DNA from: Lenisia limosa
Taxonomy: Eukaryota > Breviatea
Assembly: GCA_001655205.1 (NCBI GenBank)
Contig: LPNZ01008668.1
Location: forward strand, 1-44,904
Direction: 5' to 3'
Length of the DNA stretch: 44,904 nt
Shown here: piece by piece, positions 1 through 10,800 of the stretch
Layout: each line of letters begins with the position of its first letter
How positions within the stretch are numbered: the first letter of the stretch is position 1
Notes under the pieces: generated by a model
Told to the model about the DNA's origin: nothing
What the model saw: the letters and a program-made list of their open reading frames with translations, nothing else
Databases searched by the model: none
Program-made: the position numbers and the translations under genes

Positions 1-3000
1 CGAAGAAGACGAGATTGAGGAAGTTGCTGCTCCTGAACCTGCTTCCAAGAAGAAGAACAAAAAGAAGGGAAAGAAGTATGCTGAAATTTCTTTTCATTTC
101 TATTCCATTTTTTTCGAGTTTAATCCTTTAGAGTTACTGAGGAGAGTGAACATGTTGAAGGTAGGAAGCAACATTTGAAATTTATGATGTAGAACCTCCT
201 CAAGAGCCTGAAGAGGAGGCTCCAGAGGAGAATACGCAATCAGCTTCTTCAAAGAAGAGAAGAAAGAAGAAGAAGAACAGCAGCCAAGCTCAGGAGGAGA
301 AACCTGTGGAGGCCGAGCCAGTGGTTGAGGAGAAGAAGGAAACCGCCAAGGCCCCAGCAAAGAAGAAGCTAAAGTTTGTCAATGGTTCTTTGTCTTACCA
401 AATAGTCCCAAGCTTGAAGCCCTGAGAAAGCTGAGGGAGGAAAAGAAGGCAAAAGAGGAGGAAGAGGAGAGGATCCGTCTGGAAAAAGAAAGAGCTGAAC
501 AGGAAGTGAGAGGGCTTGAACAAATTTGACAATCTCATTTTGGATAAACAGCGTGAATTCAAATGCTCTTCTTTTTAGGAGCTGGAACGAATTGCGCAGG
601 AGGAGCTTGAAGCTGAGATGGAAGAGGAGAAGAAAGCGGAAGAGAAACGAAGGAAAAAGGAGCAGCTGAGGAAAGAAGGAAAGCTTCTCTCAAAGGGCCA
701 AAAAGAGAAGAAGGTATGCTGAAAGAACTGTTCTCATCTGTAGGCACGGCAGCAAGCCTCTCTTGAGCGCATGCGTGAACAAGGTATTGAAGTACCCAAC
801 GTTGAGGACCAAGATGCTCCCAAGAAGGTTTGCCTCTAAATTCAATTTTATTGCATATGTATGAAATATGATATAATCATATATTATATCGATATCATAT
901 ACTATGATGATAGATATTCCTATTCCTATCATCATCAATTTGTTACCCTCCTCTTCATGGGTATAGAAAAAGGTCGTGTATGGAAAGAAAAAGAAGACTC
1001 AGACACCCACACCCACCGCTTCTCCTCCCCCCGAAGAGAAAAAGCCTGAGCCTGTGGTTGAAAAGAAACCCGAGCCGGAGCCAGTGAAGGAACCGGAACC
1101 AGAGGTGCGGCTTTCCTGGTTCTCATCATATCTAGGAGGAGGACGACGTTTTGAGCGACTGGGATTGCGCTGATATTGATGACATTCCTGTTGTTGAAGA
1201 GTTGATGGACGAAGAGGAGAGAACTCTCAAGAAGGTATGAAGGTTTTTTTGATTCGGGTTAATAGTGTAGGAGGCAGAGGCAGAGAAGAAACGCCTTGCT
1301 GCTGAGGAGGAAAAAAAGAAGGAACTGAGCCTAAAGAAGAAGCAAAAGGAGAAGAAACGTCTTGAAGAAGAGGAAAAGAAGCTTGCTGAAAGAGTTGGCT
1401 CGAATCGCAACGAACTTTTCTTATTGAACAGGAAGCCTCTATGCTTACCAACGATGAAGTGGCTGACGATACTGACGCCAATATGCGTTCACCCATCTGC
1501 GTTATTATGGGGCATGTCGATACTGGTAGGAACTGGTATTTTCTAGCGCATTCTTCTTTCCATTTATCCTCCCAGGAAAGACCAAATTGCTGGATCGCAT
1601 TCGATCAACAAATGTCCAAGACAATGAAGCAGGTGGAATCACCCAGCAAATTGGTGCCACCTACTTCCCTACCAAAGTATGTTGATTCTTCTCAACTCAC
1701 AGTATTCAGATTCTTCGTGACCAAACAAGGTCTCTCGGCAACAAGCTGAAGGTCGACGTTCCTGGTCTTCTCGTTATCGATACCCCTGGCCATGAGTCTT
1801 TCACTAACTTAAGGTATGTGATCGTGTATAAGAACCATTTTTCACCCAATAGGTCCCGTGGTTCTAGTCTCTGCGATATTGCCATCTTGGTAGGCTCTGA
1901 TGCTTATTATCGATCTTTGGCTGTTATTATTTTGTTTTTTAAGTTTCTGCTGAGCTTTTGACGGTGTACTCATGCCGCAGGTTGTTGATATTATGCATGG
2001 TCTCGAGCCTCAAACTCTTGAGTCCATCCGTCTCCTCAAGGATCGTGGTACTCCCTTCATTGTCGCCCTCAACAAGGTAACTTTAGGCTAACTTTACCTC
2101 TAATTCTAATTTCTCAGATCGATCGCATGTACGACTGGAGAGCTTTCCCGAACTACCCCGTTCGCGATACCTTTGCCAAGCAGAAGGAGGTTTGAGTGCA
2201 CAATTTTCATCGTAATTCTGCTGTTCAAGGTTTAATAGTTTAGTCGACAATGAATGAATACGACTCCCGTCTCAAGAAAACCGTGCTCGAATTCGCCGAG
2301 CAAGGTGGGTTAAAAGATTGCATATCTTGACAACCAGGTCTCAACGCTGTGCCCTACTTCAAGAACAAAGACTTCAAGAAAAACATCTCTCTGGTGCCCA
2401 CTTCCGCCATCACTGGAGGTTTGCTCTGCTTCTTCCCTTTTACTCATAAAATAGAGGGAATTCCCGATCTTCTTATGCTTCTCATTCAACTGAGTCAGCG
2501 CTTCATGAACGAACGTCTTGCCTACCTCACAGGACTGCAATGCACAATTCTTGAGGTCAAGGTTATTGAGGGTCTTGGTACCACAATTGATGTCATTCTG
2601 GTAAATGGTGTCCTTCATGAAGGTGACACAATTGTGGTCTGTGGCATGAACGGCCCAATTGTAACCCAAATCCGTGGCCTTCTCACTCCTGGTAAGGTGT
2701 TTGTTTTGAGCTCACTTGCTTTAGAGCCCATGCGTGAACTTCGAGTGAAGAACGAGTACCGGCGTAACAAGCGTGTGAAGGCTGCCATGGGTATCAAGGT
2801 CATTGCCCAGGGCTTGGACTCCGCAGTTGCTGGTTCATCTTTGATGGTGCAAAATCAGGGAGAAGACATTGAAGATCTGAAGGAGGAAGTAATGGAGGAT
2901 CTCGAGAAGATGCTTAAGGTCGGAGACACGGTTACCAACGGTGTCTGTGTACAAGCCTCTACCCTCGGTTCTTTAGAGGCTTTGTTAGAGTTCCTCAGAA

Positions 3001-4014
3001 CATCAAAAATCCCTGTCGCGGGTATTAACATCGGTAAGATACCCATCGCTGTCTTATCGCTTCAGGCCCTGTCCATAAGAAGGATGTCACCAAAGCAGCC
3101 GTTCAAATGGATTACAAAAAAGAGTGAGCTGTTTTTGTGACTAATCGATTAGATATGCTGTCATTCTTGCTTTTGACGTTCCTGTTGAGACTGCCGCACG
3201 TGACTATGCTGACCAGCATGGCGTCAAGATCTTCACTGCTGGTTTGTGCTCTGTCTCTGGACCATGTTTCACCACCTCTAGAGATCATCTATCATCTCTT
3301 TGACATGTTTACGAAGTACATGGAAGAGACTCGCGAAGCGGTTTGTACATCTCCTAGTTTTATGAATTTGACCCATAATTGTATTGGCAGAAGATGCCAA
3401 TCTGACATCTTCAGGCACGTGCTGAAGCTGCCCCTGAAGCCGTGTTTCCATGCGTTCTTAAGATCCTCCCCGATTGCATCTTTAACAAAACTGTAAGACC
3501 AGGTAATTTGTTACGGTGTAGGACCCCATCGTTCTTGGAGTGAACGTAGAAGAAGGCGTTTTGAAGGTGTCCACGCCCCTAGTCGTTGGAACTAAAGACG
3601 TGGGTCTGACTCCGGCACTGCGCTAATCTTCTTTTTTTCATCAACCTTTTTCAAGAGACACTTTGCTGTTCATAATGGTTGCTTAGAACCTCTTCATCGG
3701 ACGAGTCGGCTCCATTGAGCACAACCACAAGGAGGTCGCTTATGCCAAGGTTCGCTGCACTTGTGCCTCACCCTCTGTAGAAGGGTGACTCTGTCGCGAT
3801 CAAGATTGTCAACCAAGGCTCCCACGTTGCCTATGGCAGACACTTCGACCACAAGGACCTTATTCTGCCCAGGATCACCCGTACCTCCCTTGACCTCTTG
3901 AAGGAGAATTTCAGAGTATGTATTGGACTTTTTGTTCCTAATGTTTTGCAGGACGATATCAAGGAACACATCAAGCTCATTGTTCGTCTCAAAAAGCACT
4001 TTGACATCCAGTAA
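1..4014 (+). CDS. EIF5B: Translation initiation factor eIF5B (5' partial)
   Basis: This is the eukaryotic IF2-type GTPase that joins ribosomal subunits at the end of initiation. The window opens inside the lysine/glutamate-rich N-terminal tail, so the start is missing. The tail carries the family signature LSKGQKEKK (about 690-713). The G domain starts near 1490: G1 is GHVDTGKTKLLD, split by an intron at 1526-1575, followed by [14 protein letters not shown]3 DTPGHESF and G4 NKID. The later beta-barrel and C-terminal domains follow, including [11 protein letters not shown], and the frame closes at TAA 4012-4014. I count about 26 introns, for example 161-192, 374-405, 714-743, 1105-1135, 1677-1708, 3124-3152 and 3493-3521, most of them 29-40 nt. 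The gene converges on the CCDC43-like gene, with about 114 bp between stops. The identity is secure; individual splice sites are inferred. Confidence 0.95.
828..972 (+). other. Long eIF5B intron with AT palindrome
   Basis: This intron separates the exon ending in codon AAG (827) from the exon beginning GTC GTG TAT GGA. At about 145 nt it is several times longer than most introns in the gene. The extra length is AT-rich, self-complementary sequence around 866-915 (ATATGATATAATCATATATT and similar). The same motif type recurs elsewhere in the window. Confidence 0.7.
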
Positions 4015-4128
4015 ACGACACGCCCAAGGTATACTTTGAAAAATTATGAAGATCTATTCCACTGTTTCATTTTTAGAAGCCCAACAATTGACCATGCTAC
4101 CTACCATCCATAGAAAAATTAACCCTAG

Positions 4129-5542
4129 TTAGCCATGACCACGCTGTTTCTCTCCCTTCTGGGTCTTTTTCTTTGCCTTCTCCTTCGCTGCTAGTTGCTT
4201 TGCCTATACAATAACCCTCCAAACGCACTTTTACCTTCAACTCCTTGTTGCGTTGAACCTCGGATTCATGTTTCTGTTTATGGGCAAGTTTGTCCTGATG
4301 CCTCTGGTCATCAGCAATGCTTCGATTTGAAGTCGACAATGAATCAAGGGCTAATCGTCAATCAACAATGGGTCAAACCGTCAATAATACTTCCTTTCTT
4401 CTTGGTGGAAGTATCCAAGTACATAACATTGTCGTTTTCGTCAGTCATCTCATCAACAATCTCTAAAAATATTAACGATACCTGCAAGAGTATTGTTATG
4501 GGCCAAAGCCAACAACTTGTGTAATTGCAACTGTTAAATATTCTTATTATTTCAACTTGAAAAGTGCTCCACTTCAACATATGACATGTTGATAATTCTT
4601 CTCAAATAGAGGAATTGCATATTCTATACCTCAAACCATATTTCTTGAGCATGTTGTCCCTGTCTCTCAACTCCTCCTTCGTTAAAGTATCCCTACACAT
4701 CAGAATGGATATTGTCAGTCTACCGTGTTGCTTTGTGGCCGCCCTTATCAGCCTTCTTCTCCTCAACTTCAATTGTCGCTACTGTCTTCTCAATGATGTC
4801 TGCAGTTGTTTCATGGGGTTCAACTGTTTTCTCTGAAAGTCACACAGGATACAACAGAGGTCCTACCTGGGACATTGCTTTTTGAACTTGTGTGCTGCGC
4901 AACCAACTCAGAGACCTGGGCTTGGCATTCACTTTCCTATAACTTGTCAACCAAGAAATATAGTCACTCATCACCCAAAGATGATGGTGATACAACCGCC
5001 TCAACCGTGTAAGCTTGAAGGAACTCCTCAATAGCAATAACCTTCTTATGGTGATACCCCCCCCCCCNNNNNNNNNNNNNNNNNNNNNNNNNNNNNNNNN
5101 NNNNNNNNNNNNNNNNNNNNNNNNNNNNNNNNNNNNNNNNNNNNNNNNNNNNNNNNNNNNNNNNNNNNNNNNNNNNNNNNNNNNNNACCTTCTCGTCATT
5201 TGGGTAGTCTTCATCTTCCAAAATACCTAAGTATATGAGAGATCACGAAGCGCGATGACAGTCACTGCAGTTAATTAATCTCTGGATAGAAAACAACTTT
5301 AAAATTAGAAGCAAGAGTGAGAGACAGACAGCAAGAACGAAGGGATTTGTCATGACACTAATACTCTTCTAAAGAGGATCGAACTTGAATTAGAACCAAA
5401 GAACATATCTACACAATCTGGAGGGAAAGAAACTGTTGAAGTCCATTTCCTTCGCCATTCCCCACCCACTGAGAATATATTCCTCCACATCTTCGTCATA
5501 AACCATCGAGATCGACTTAAAGAGTCCTGCCACTATTGTCAT
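4129..5542 (-). CDS. CCDC43-like protein, interrupted by an assembly gap
   Basis: Spliced exons on the minus strand match the layout of metazoan CCDC43. An N-terminal helical segment reads VYDEDVEEYIL, then after an intron ILEDEDYPNDEK. A middle segment reads TKEELRDRDNMLKKYGL followed by EIVDEMTDENDN. The C-terminus is strongly basic and coiled: QRHQDKLAHKQKHESEVQRN, then AAKEKAKKKTQKGEKQ, ending at TAA (4129-4131). The family is small (about 200-250 residues) and poorly characterised. The start is taken as the ATG at 5542-5540, the nearest in frame upstream of the first conserved segment. Part of one exon or intron lies in the run of Ns at 5068-5186, so the full product cannot be read. It converges with eIF5B and diverges from the RCC1 gene to its right. 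Confidence 0.75.
5068..5186. other. Assembly gap (Ns) next to a C run
   Basis: A run of N bases lies inside the CCDC43-like gene. The left edge is a homopolymer of C immediately before the Ns, suggesting that a poly-C/poly-G tract stopped the assembly or sequencing. The missing length is unknown and may not equal the number of Ns. Confidence 0.95.
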
Positions 5543-5840
5543 ATTGTCATTAAATGATTGCTGAAGGCTGAAAGTGCTGACAAAGTGCTGAAAAGCAAAA
5601 ATCCTTTTTGGTTGGATCGGTTGATCTTGTTCCCTCACCCGCCCGCCACCTGCCAAGCCTTCTGTGCCTTTTTTTTTTATGCCCACAACACCACACAACA
5701 CTGCATCAAAACATCAAGATAGATATGGATAGATAATTTGTTTATGGCAGTTATATGTTCTAGCACTTCACTCTAATACTATCTAATTCCAATAAACCCG
5801 AGTAGTAGAGTTTCAGGATTGAAGAAAGAAAAGCATCACA
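5543..5840. promoter_or_regulatory. Divergent spacer between CCDC43-like and RCC1 genes
   Basis: About 300 bp lie between two divergent start codons, so both promoters should be here. The visible feature is a CA-rich tract at about 5680-5700 (CACAACACCACACAACAC) next to a T run. The same octamer type occurs near several other gene starts in the window. No TATA box is evident. The promoter role is inferred from position. Confidence 0.45.
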
Positions 5841-7349
5841 ATGACTCGAATATACACCTGGGGGCTTGGCAAAAATTATCAGGTGAGCATTGGTCCATTA
5901 GTTTTGATGAGTTAGCTTGGATCCAAAAACAAGAATAATGAAGCATGTCCATATTTGGGTTTGTTTTGAAGTGGGGTAATATCTAGTTCCGCTCCCGGGC
6001 AAGCTGAAGTCGGCAACTGTTGTCCAAGTGGCCTGTGGTGCCCATTCGACTTTCGCTCTCACTGGTAGGCTACCAAGGCGCTGACAAGCCTAGACTGTGG
6101 ACAGCTGTGGGCTCTTGGCTGTGGCAAGCACTTCCGCCTTGGGCTTGAGCATGACGACGATGTGCAGGAATTCACACAGATCCCACTACCAGGTAACCGC
6201 TATTGTTTTAACGTCGCAGAAATGAAGAATGAAAAACTTGTGTCTGTGTCAATTGCCTGGCACGGAATTGGATTGACAGGTTTGCCCAATTGTAATGTGA
6301 TGTTCGAGACAAGGGGCGAGTTTTGACATGGGGCCACCGAGGGGGTCTTGGACGAAGCGGCGGGCATAGTCCAGACTTTGTGGAAATTTTGAATGAGTAA
6401 GTCCTGCAAACCTCATTTGACTATCAGGACTGGACAACCAGAGGAAATCAAATCTATCTCAGCCGGCCATCAGTTCAGCCTGGCAGCGTCCGCCTCTGGA
6501 GTGCTCTACTCCTGGGGTGTCGCACATGACGGCTGTCTTGGGAGGGGAGGCCAGGCGGATAAACCAAAGGAAGTTGCTGTGCCGGGGTAAGACTTTTGTG
6601 AGATCACCCTGTAGACATGTTATTGGCGTATCTGCAGGCTATGCACATGCAGCGTGTTGGACTGCTGACGGTTTGGGATGGGTAGCAGTTGAGTGTAACG
6701 CAAACAGGCCTTGCATATGCGTGGGGCCGAAGCGAATGTGGCGCTCTTGGCGTAGAAAAACAGAAAGCAATGATGGCATCAAAGTAGGGGTTTTTTTGAT
6801 TCAAAGTCCAAGAACAACAGGAGGACGAATGATTGAACAGCCAGTCGAAATGAAACTTCCAGAAGGGATAGTAGTGTGCGAAGCTGGATGCTCTAAAGGA
6901 CAGGTCCATCACCACACTACGTTGCGAACTTCAGATGGATTGTATGCTGCTGGAGACGGCTACAAGGTAGGAAGCCGTTAACTTTACTGCAAAGGACAAG
7001 CTGGGTCTTGACACCACCGACTTAGTGTTCACCCCGGGTAAACTCCAAACTCCAGTTGGCAACCACCAGCAATTGGCAATTGGTAACCTTACTCTGGTCG
7101 TTTACTTTAAGGTGGCATTCACAGTGCCCTCCTTGCCGAGGATACAGCATGGACTTGGGGGTGCGGGTCGGATGGCAGAATGGGACACCCGGAATCTGTC
7201 AACTTTAGGTACCTTTTCAAAGAAAGTTGGTTGCTTTTTTTACTCATCCATGCATAGAAAGTCCGCGTAAAGTGGAAGGAATAGTTGGGAAGGTCATATC
7301 CTTGTCATCGTCGTACTATCACATGGCTGCTGCTGCTGAAGACAAATAA
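5841..7349 (+). CDS. RCC1-repeat (beta-propeller) protein
   Basis: Spliced exons give a chain of RCC1 repeats. The start is MTRIYTWGLGKNYQ. Repeat cores that can be read include VACGAHSTFAL, LWALGCGKHFRLGLEHDDD, GRVLTWGHRGGLGRSG, SAGHQFSLAAS with LYSWGVAHDGCLGRGG, VSAGYAHAACWTADG, and AWTWGCGSDGRMGHPESV. The last strand is ISLSSSYYHMAAA and the frame ends at TAA 7347-7349. That gives roughly seven blades, as in RCC1-like nucleotide exchange factors and related scaffolds, with little outside the propeller. No signal peptide or prenylation motif is seen. At least nine short introns interrupt it, for example near 6066-6089 and 6589-6612. Which RCC1 subfamily it belongs to (RCC1, RCC1L, SERGEF, RPGR-like) cannot be told by eye. 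It converges on the CEP290-like gene. Confidence 0.85.
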
Positions 7350-7432
7350 ACTGTTTATGTATGAATGTCCAATATCATTGCGCTGAGGATTGAATCAAAA
7401 TTATGTTTTGACCAACTGGTTGTTAGTTAGTA

Positions 7433-7760
7433 GGGTGCCGTGCAATTAATTGCAATTAGTTGTTACAACTATTTTTTTCATCTCTGCAATTGAATTGGGG
7501 GCAATTATTTATATATAAATCCGTATTTTTGGCTGGGTACCATCTTTGTTAATAAAACTGACCCTTGATGAGCCCTGTTTTTTTTGTTTTTTGAAGATAA
7601 TACTATGTCATCAAATAACCCAGTCGGTATTTTCAATCATACTGTTGTCATTTTAAATTTTAAACTATTGAAAATCCTAATTGATTGGTTTGGAGAAAGA
7701 TGATGCCATTTAATTTGGTAATTATTTGCACTTATTGCAGTATTTAATTGTACGGCACCC
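7433..7760. mobile_element. MITE-like element with terminal inverted repeats and TA duplication
   Basis: Two terminal inverted repeats bound a 328 bp segment. The left end (7433-7449) reads GGGTGCCGTGCAATTAA. The right end (7744-7760) is its reverse complement except for one base (G/A at position 10), a match of 16 of 17. Both ends are flanked directly by TA (7431-7432 and 7761-7762), the target duplication typical of Tc1/mariner-type elements. The interior is AT-rich, with further copies of GCAATTA near the left end and no open reading frame of note. This is a non-autonomous element in the intergenic space between the RCC1 and CEP290-like genes. No second copy was found in the window. Confidence 0.8.
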
Positions 7761-7895
7761 TATTAATTAGAGAGAGCTATTCCATTTATATCGTTTTTTG
7801 AAATATTTCCCAAACCAAAATACAATACAATACATTAAAAAACAACTCATCAAAATGCTACCAATAATATAATATACAAAGCTATGTTCCTGAAG

Positions 7896-10800
7896 TTAAG
7901 AATGTTGGGGAGGGGGAGGGGGGTGGAATTGACAACCTGATTCTGAACACACTTTTCGTAACTCAGAGTCATACAAATCAAGATGCTAAACCTTCAGAAA
8001 CAACTACCAAACTAACCTCTAACGCAACTGAATACGCGTTTTTGAGCGTTTCAACCTCTGTCCAAAACTTGTCATCCTCGAGAGGTATGCTTGACACCTC
8101 CGCTTGAATTTCCTGAGGTTCTTCCTTTCAAGTGAGGGTATAGCAGACGCTTACAGTTGTAAGTTTCAATACTCTCTGAGAAAGGCGGTCATTTTCATTT
8201 TCCAGGTCAGATACTGCCTTCGCAAGTCTAAAGAGTAATCTTCTCTCCTCCATCATATCTTACAAAGCTATCTCCTGTGATGCTTGTTCAAGTTGTGTTT
8301 TCAAGCCTCTCAATTCAGACTGATGCTGAGAATTCGCAGTGGTTGTGACTTCTGTATTAGCCTTGATTGTAGCAGCTAGAAAGTCAGACTAAATAATAAC
8401 TTACTGAGCTCATTTGAAGAACTTTGCAGTCTGGTTTCCGCTGTTTTCAAACGGGTTTCACATACGCGTAACTATACATTAGGTGTGTCACAATTCAATA
8501 ACTGTACATCAAAACACCCACTTTTTTCCTCAGAGCATCATAATGAACGCCCATTGCCTCAGTCTTCTCTACGGTAGCTTTGGCGCTGTCAAGATCTCGT
8601 CTGAAATGTTACCTAAGTCCTACCAGTGTTTCACCCCCCCCCCCCNNNNNNNNNNNNNNNNNNNNNNNNNNNNNNNNNNNNNNNNNNNNNNNNNNNNNNN
8701 NNNNNNNNNNNNNNNNNNNNNNCAGCTTTTTGTGCCTTTGTTGTGATATATATAAAGCCTACTTTCACAGCTTGCATGTACTTGGTGTTTGTAGTTGCGT
8801 TGGATTTGAGGGAGTCATTTTCTCTTTGGATTCTCGAAATCACCCCCTGATAAAATGATTTCATACACAACTCTCACTTTCAGTGAAATTACCAAATTTT
8901 CCATTTCTGCCATGCTTTGTTTATTACCTTTGACTTTTCTGAAACGTCAGAAGCACGACAGCTTATCAATACTCAAACCCCTTTCGTCCAGTCTCTCTCT
9001 CTAAAGACTCATTGTAGGCCTCCAAGTCATTGATTCGCCCCGCCAATCTGGTCGCGTCAAGACAGGAAAGTACCAACCTGTCGGCCCTCTTTTCGGCCTC
9101 CACAGCAGTGAACTTGGCGTCAAGCACCTTTGCAGCCATATCGTCGTGAGAATCCTCCACAAGGGCCATGTCTTCAGTTCCGTCCTCCGCAACTCCTGAA
9201 CAAATTAGTCAAGGTGATAACTAACCAGCCAAGATCCTGAGTCTTCGTCTTTCCTCAGGCCACGTGACTTCCGCATCTCGCCGCATCACGGCCTGGCTTG
9301 AATGCAATTCTTCAATATCGCGTCGCAGATCTGAGATCGTTTTCAGGGCCTCAATTGACATTCCAGTAGTGTTTCTGAAGGTTACATGAAAAAGAGCCAA
9401 CTTTCGCCTCTTTAGTTCGGCTTCTGCTGCGGTAAGATGATGTTGCAACTGGTCAGCCTTCTTGGTTGCGGCCACGCATTCATTTTGAAGTTGCGTCAAT
9501 TCTGACTCAAGCCTCTTTATCTAAAATAGGGTGACGGCATTTTTCTTCAAATACTTTCTTTTCAAGCTTCTTGCCCTTCTCCCATGCAGCAATAACTTGC
9601 TTCTGAGAAGGTTCTGGTTTGGTAGGCGATTCATGTTCTCGAGAAGGTGGCTCTTGTACCACGGGTGCTGCAACAGCTTCTTCTGACTATGGTGTGAACC
9701 AGATTAAAGAGCCTACAAGTTTTTCCTGGGCCTCATTTCGCTGCTTTTCTGCTTCCTCTCTTGCCTGAAATGTGATTATTACTGATTAGGCAAATATGCA
9801 ATTTGACCATCTCCGGACTTCCCACCTTGTTAGCCAAAGCCACCGCTTTGGAACCCTCCAGTGCTGCGGCCCTCGCGGATTCAAGCGCCTCATTTTGCTG
9901 CTCGTAGCTGTCTTCTATCTCACAGACCTGAAATGATGAGTAAACTCCAGCATGGTCACCTGTTTCTTGAGGGAGTCAACCTCCGCTTCCAGTTCGCGTA
10001 TTCGGCTGTCTAGATCCAATGAAAGCAGGACAACATTTTGCAGTACCTTCGCCAGCAATTCGGTTCTGCTGGCCTGCTGAGATCTCAGCTTCAGCCTTGA
10101 GGTCGGCATTTCTGATCATGTCCTCCCGCAGATGTGCAAGAGCAATCTTGAGTGCGGCCAGTTCCTTGTCTTTGGTTGCGAGTTTTGCTCTGAGAGACGA
10201 CACTGCCCTTACCATAGGCTGAAGCGTTACAACAAAACAGCAAAAGTTGGTACATACCACCTCAGAAGGCCTGGCGCTCTGAGCCTCCATCCGAGCCACG
10301 AGGTCAGTCTTAGTATCAAGCGACCGTTGCATATTTTCCAGTTCAAGCTGAAAGTTGCGAGAGTTGTGTTCAGCATTAATCGTTGATTTCTGAGCTTTGT
10401 CAAGCTAGAAGTCAGTAAAACAGAATAGGAAAAACCTTAGTTGTCAGTGCTTGTATTAAGAGGTCCTTTTCAGAAAGCAGCTTCTCAACCTCCTAACAAG
10501 TTAATAACGTTGGTAAGCACATACCTTAGGTGTGATTCCAGCCATGAGTGGTTCTTGTGGTTGCGAACTAAACCGTAAACAACAGAGTTTAGTAACTCAC
10601 CCAGTGTGGTCCAAAGCGGTTCTAAGTTGCGCTAGTTGTGCATTAGACTCCCCAGCTAGTCGATCTGCTAACCTCGACACTTCCTGACTTCCCTTCTCTC
10701 TTTCCGCTAAAGCCTAAAGTATTAGAGCAAAGATATGCAAACTGAGATGTGGGACTTTGCAAGGAGTTGACGGTATCGTTCTACCGACTCCTCTCGCGAC

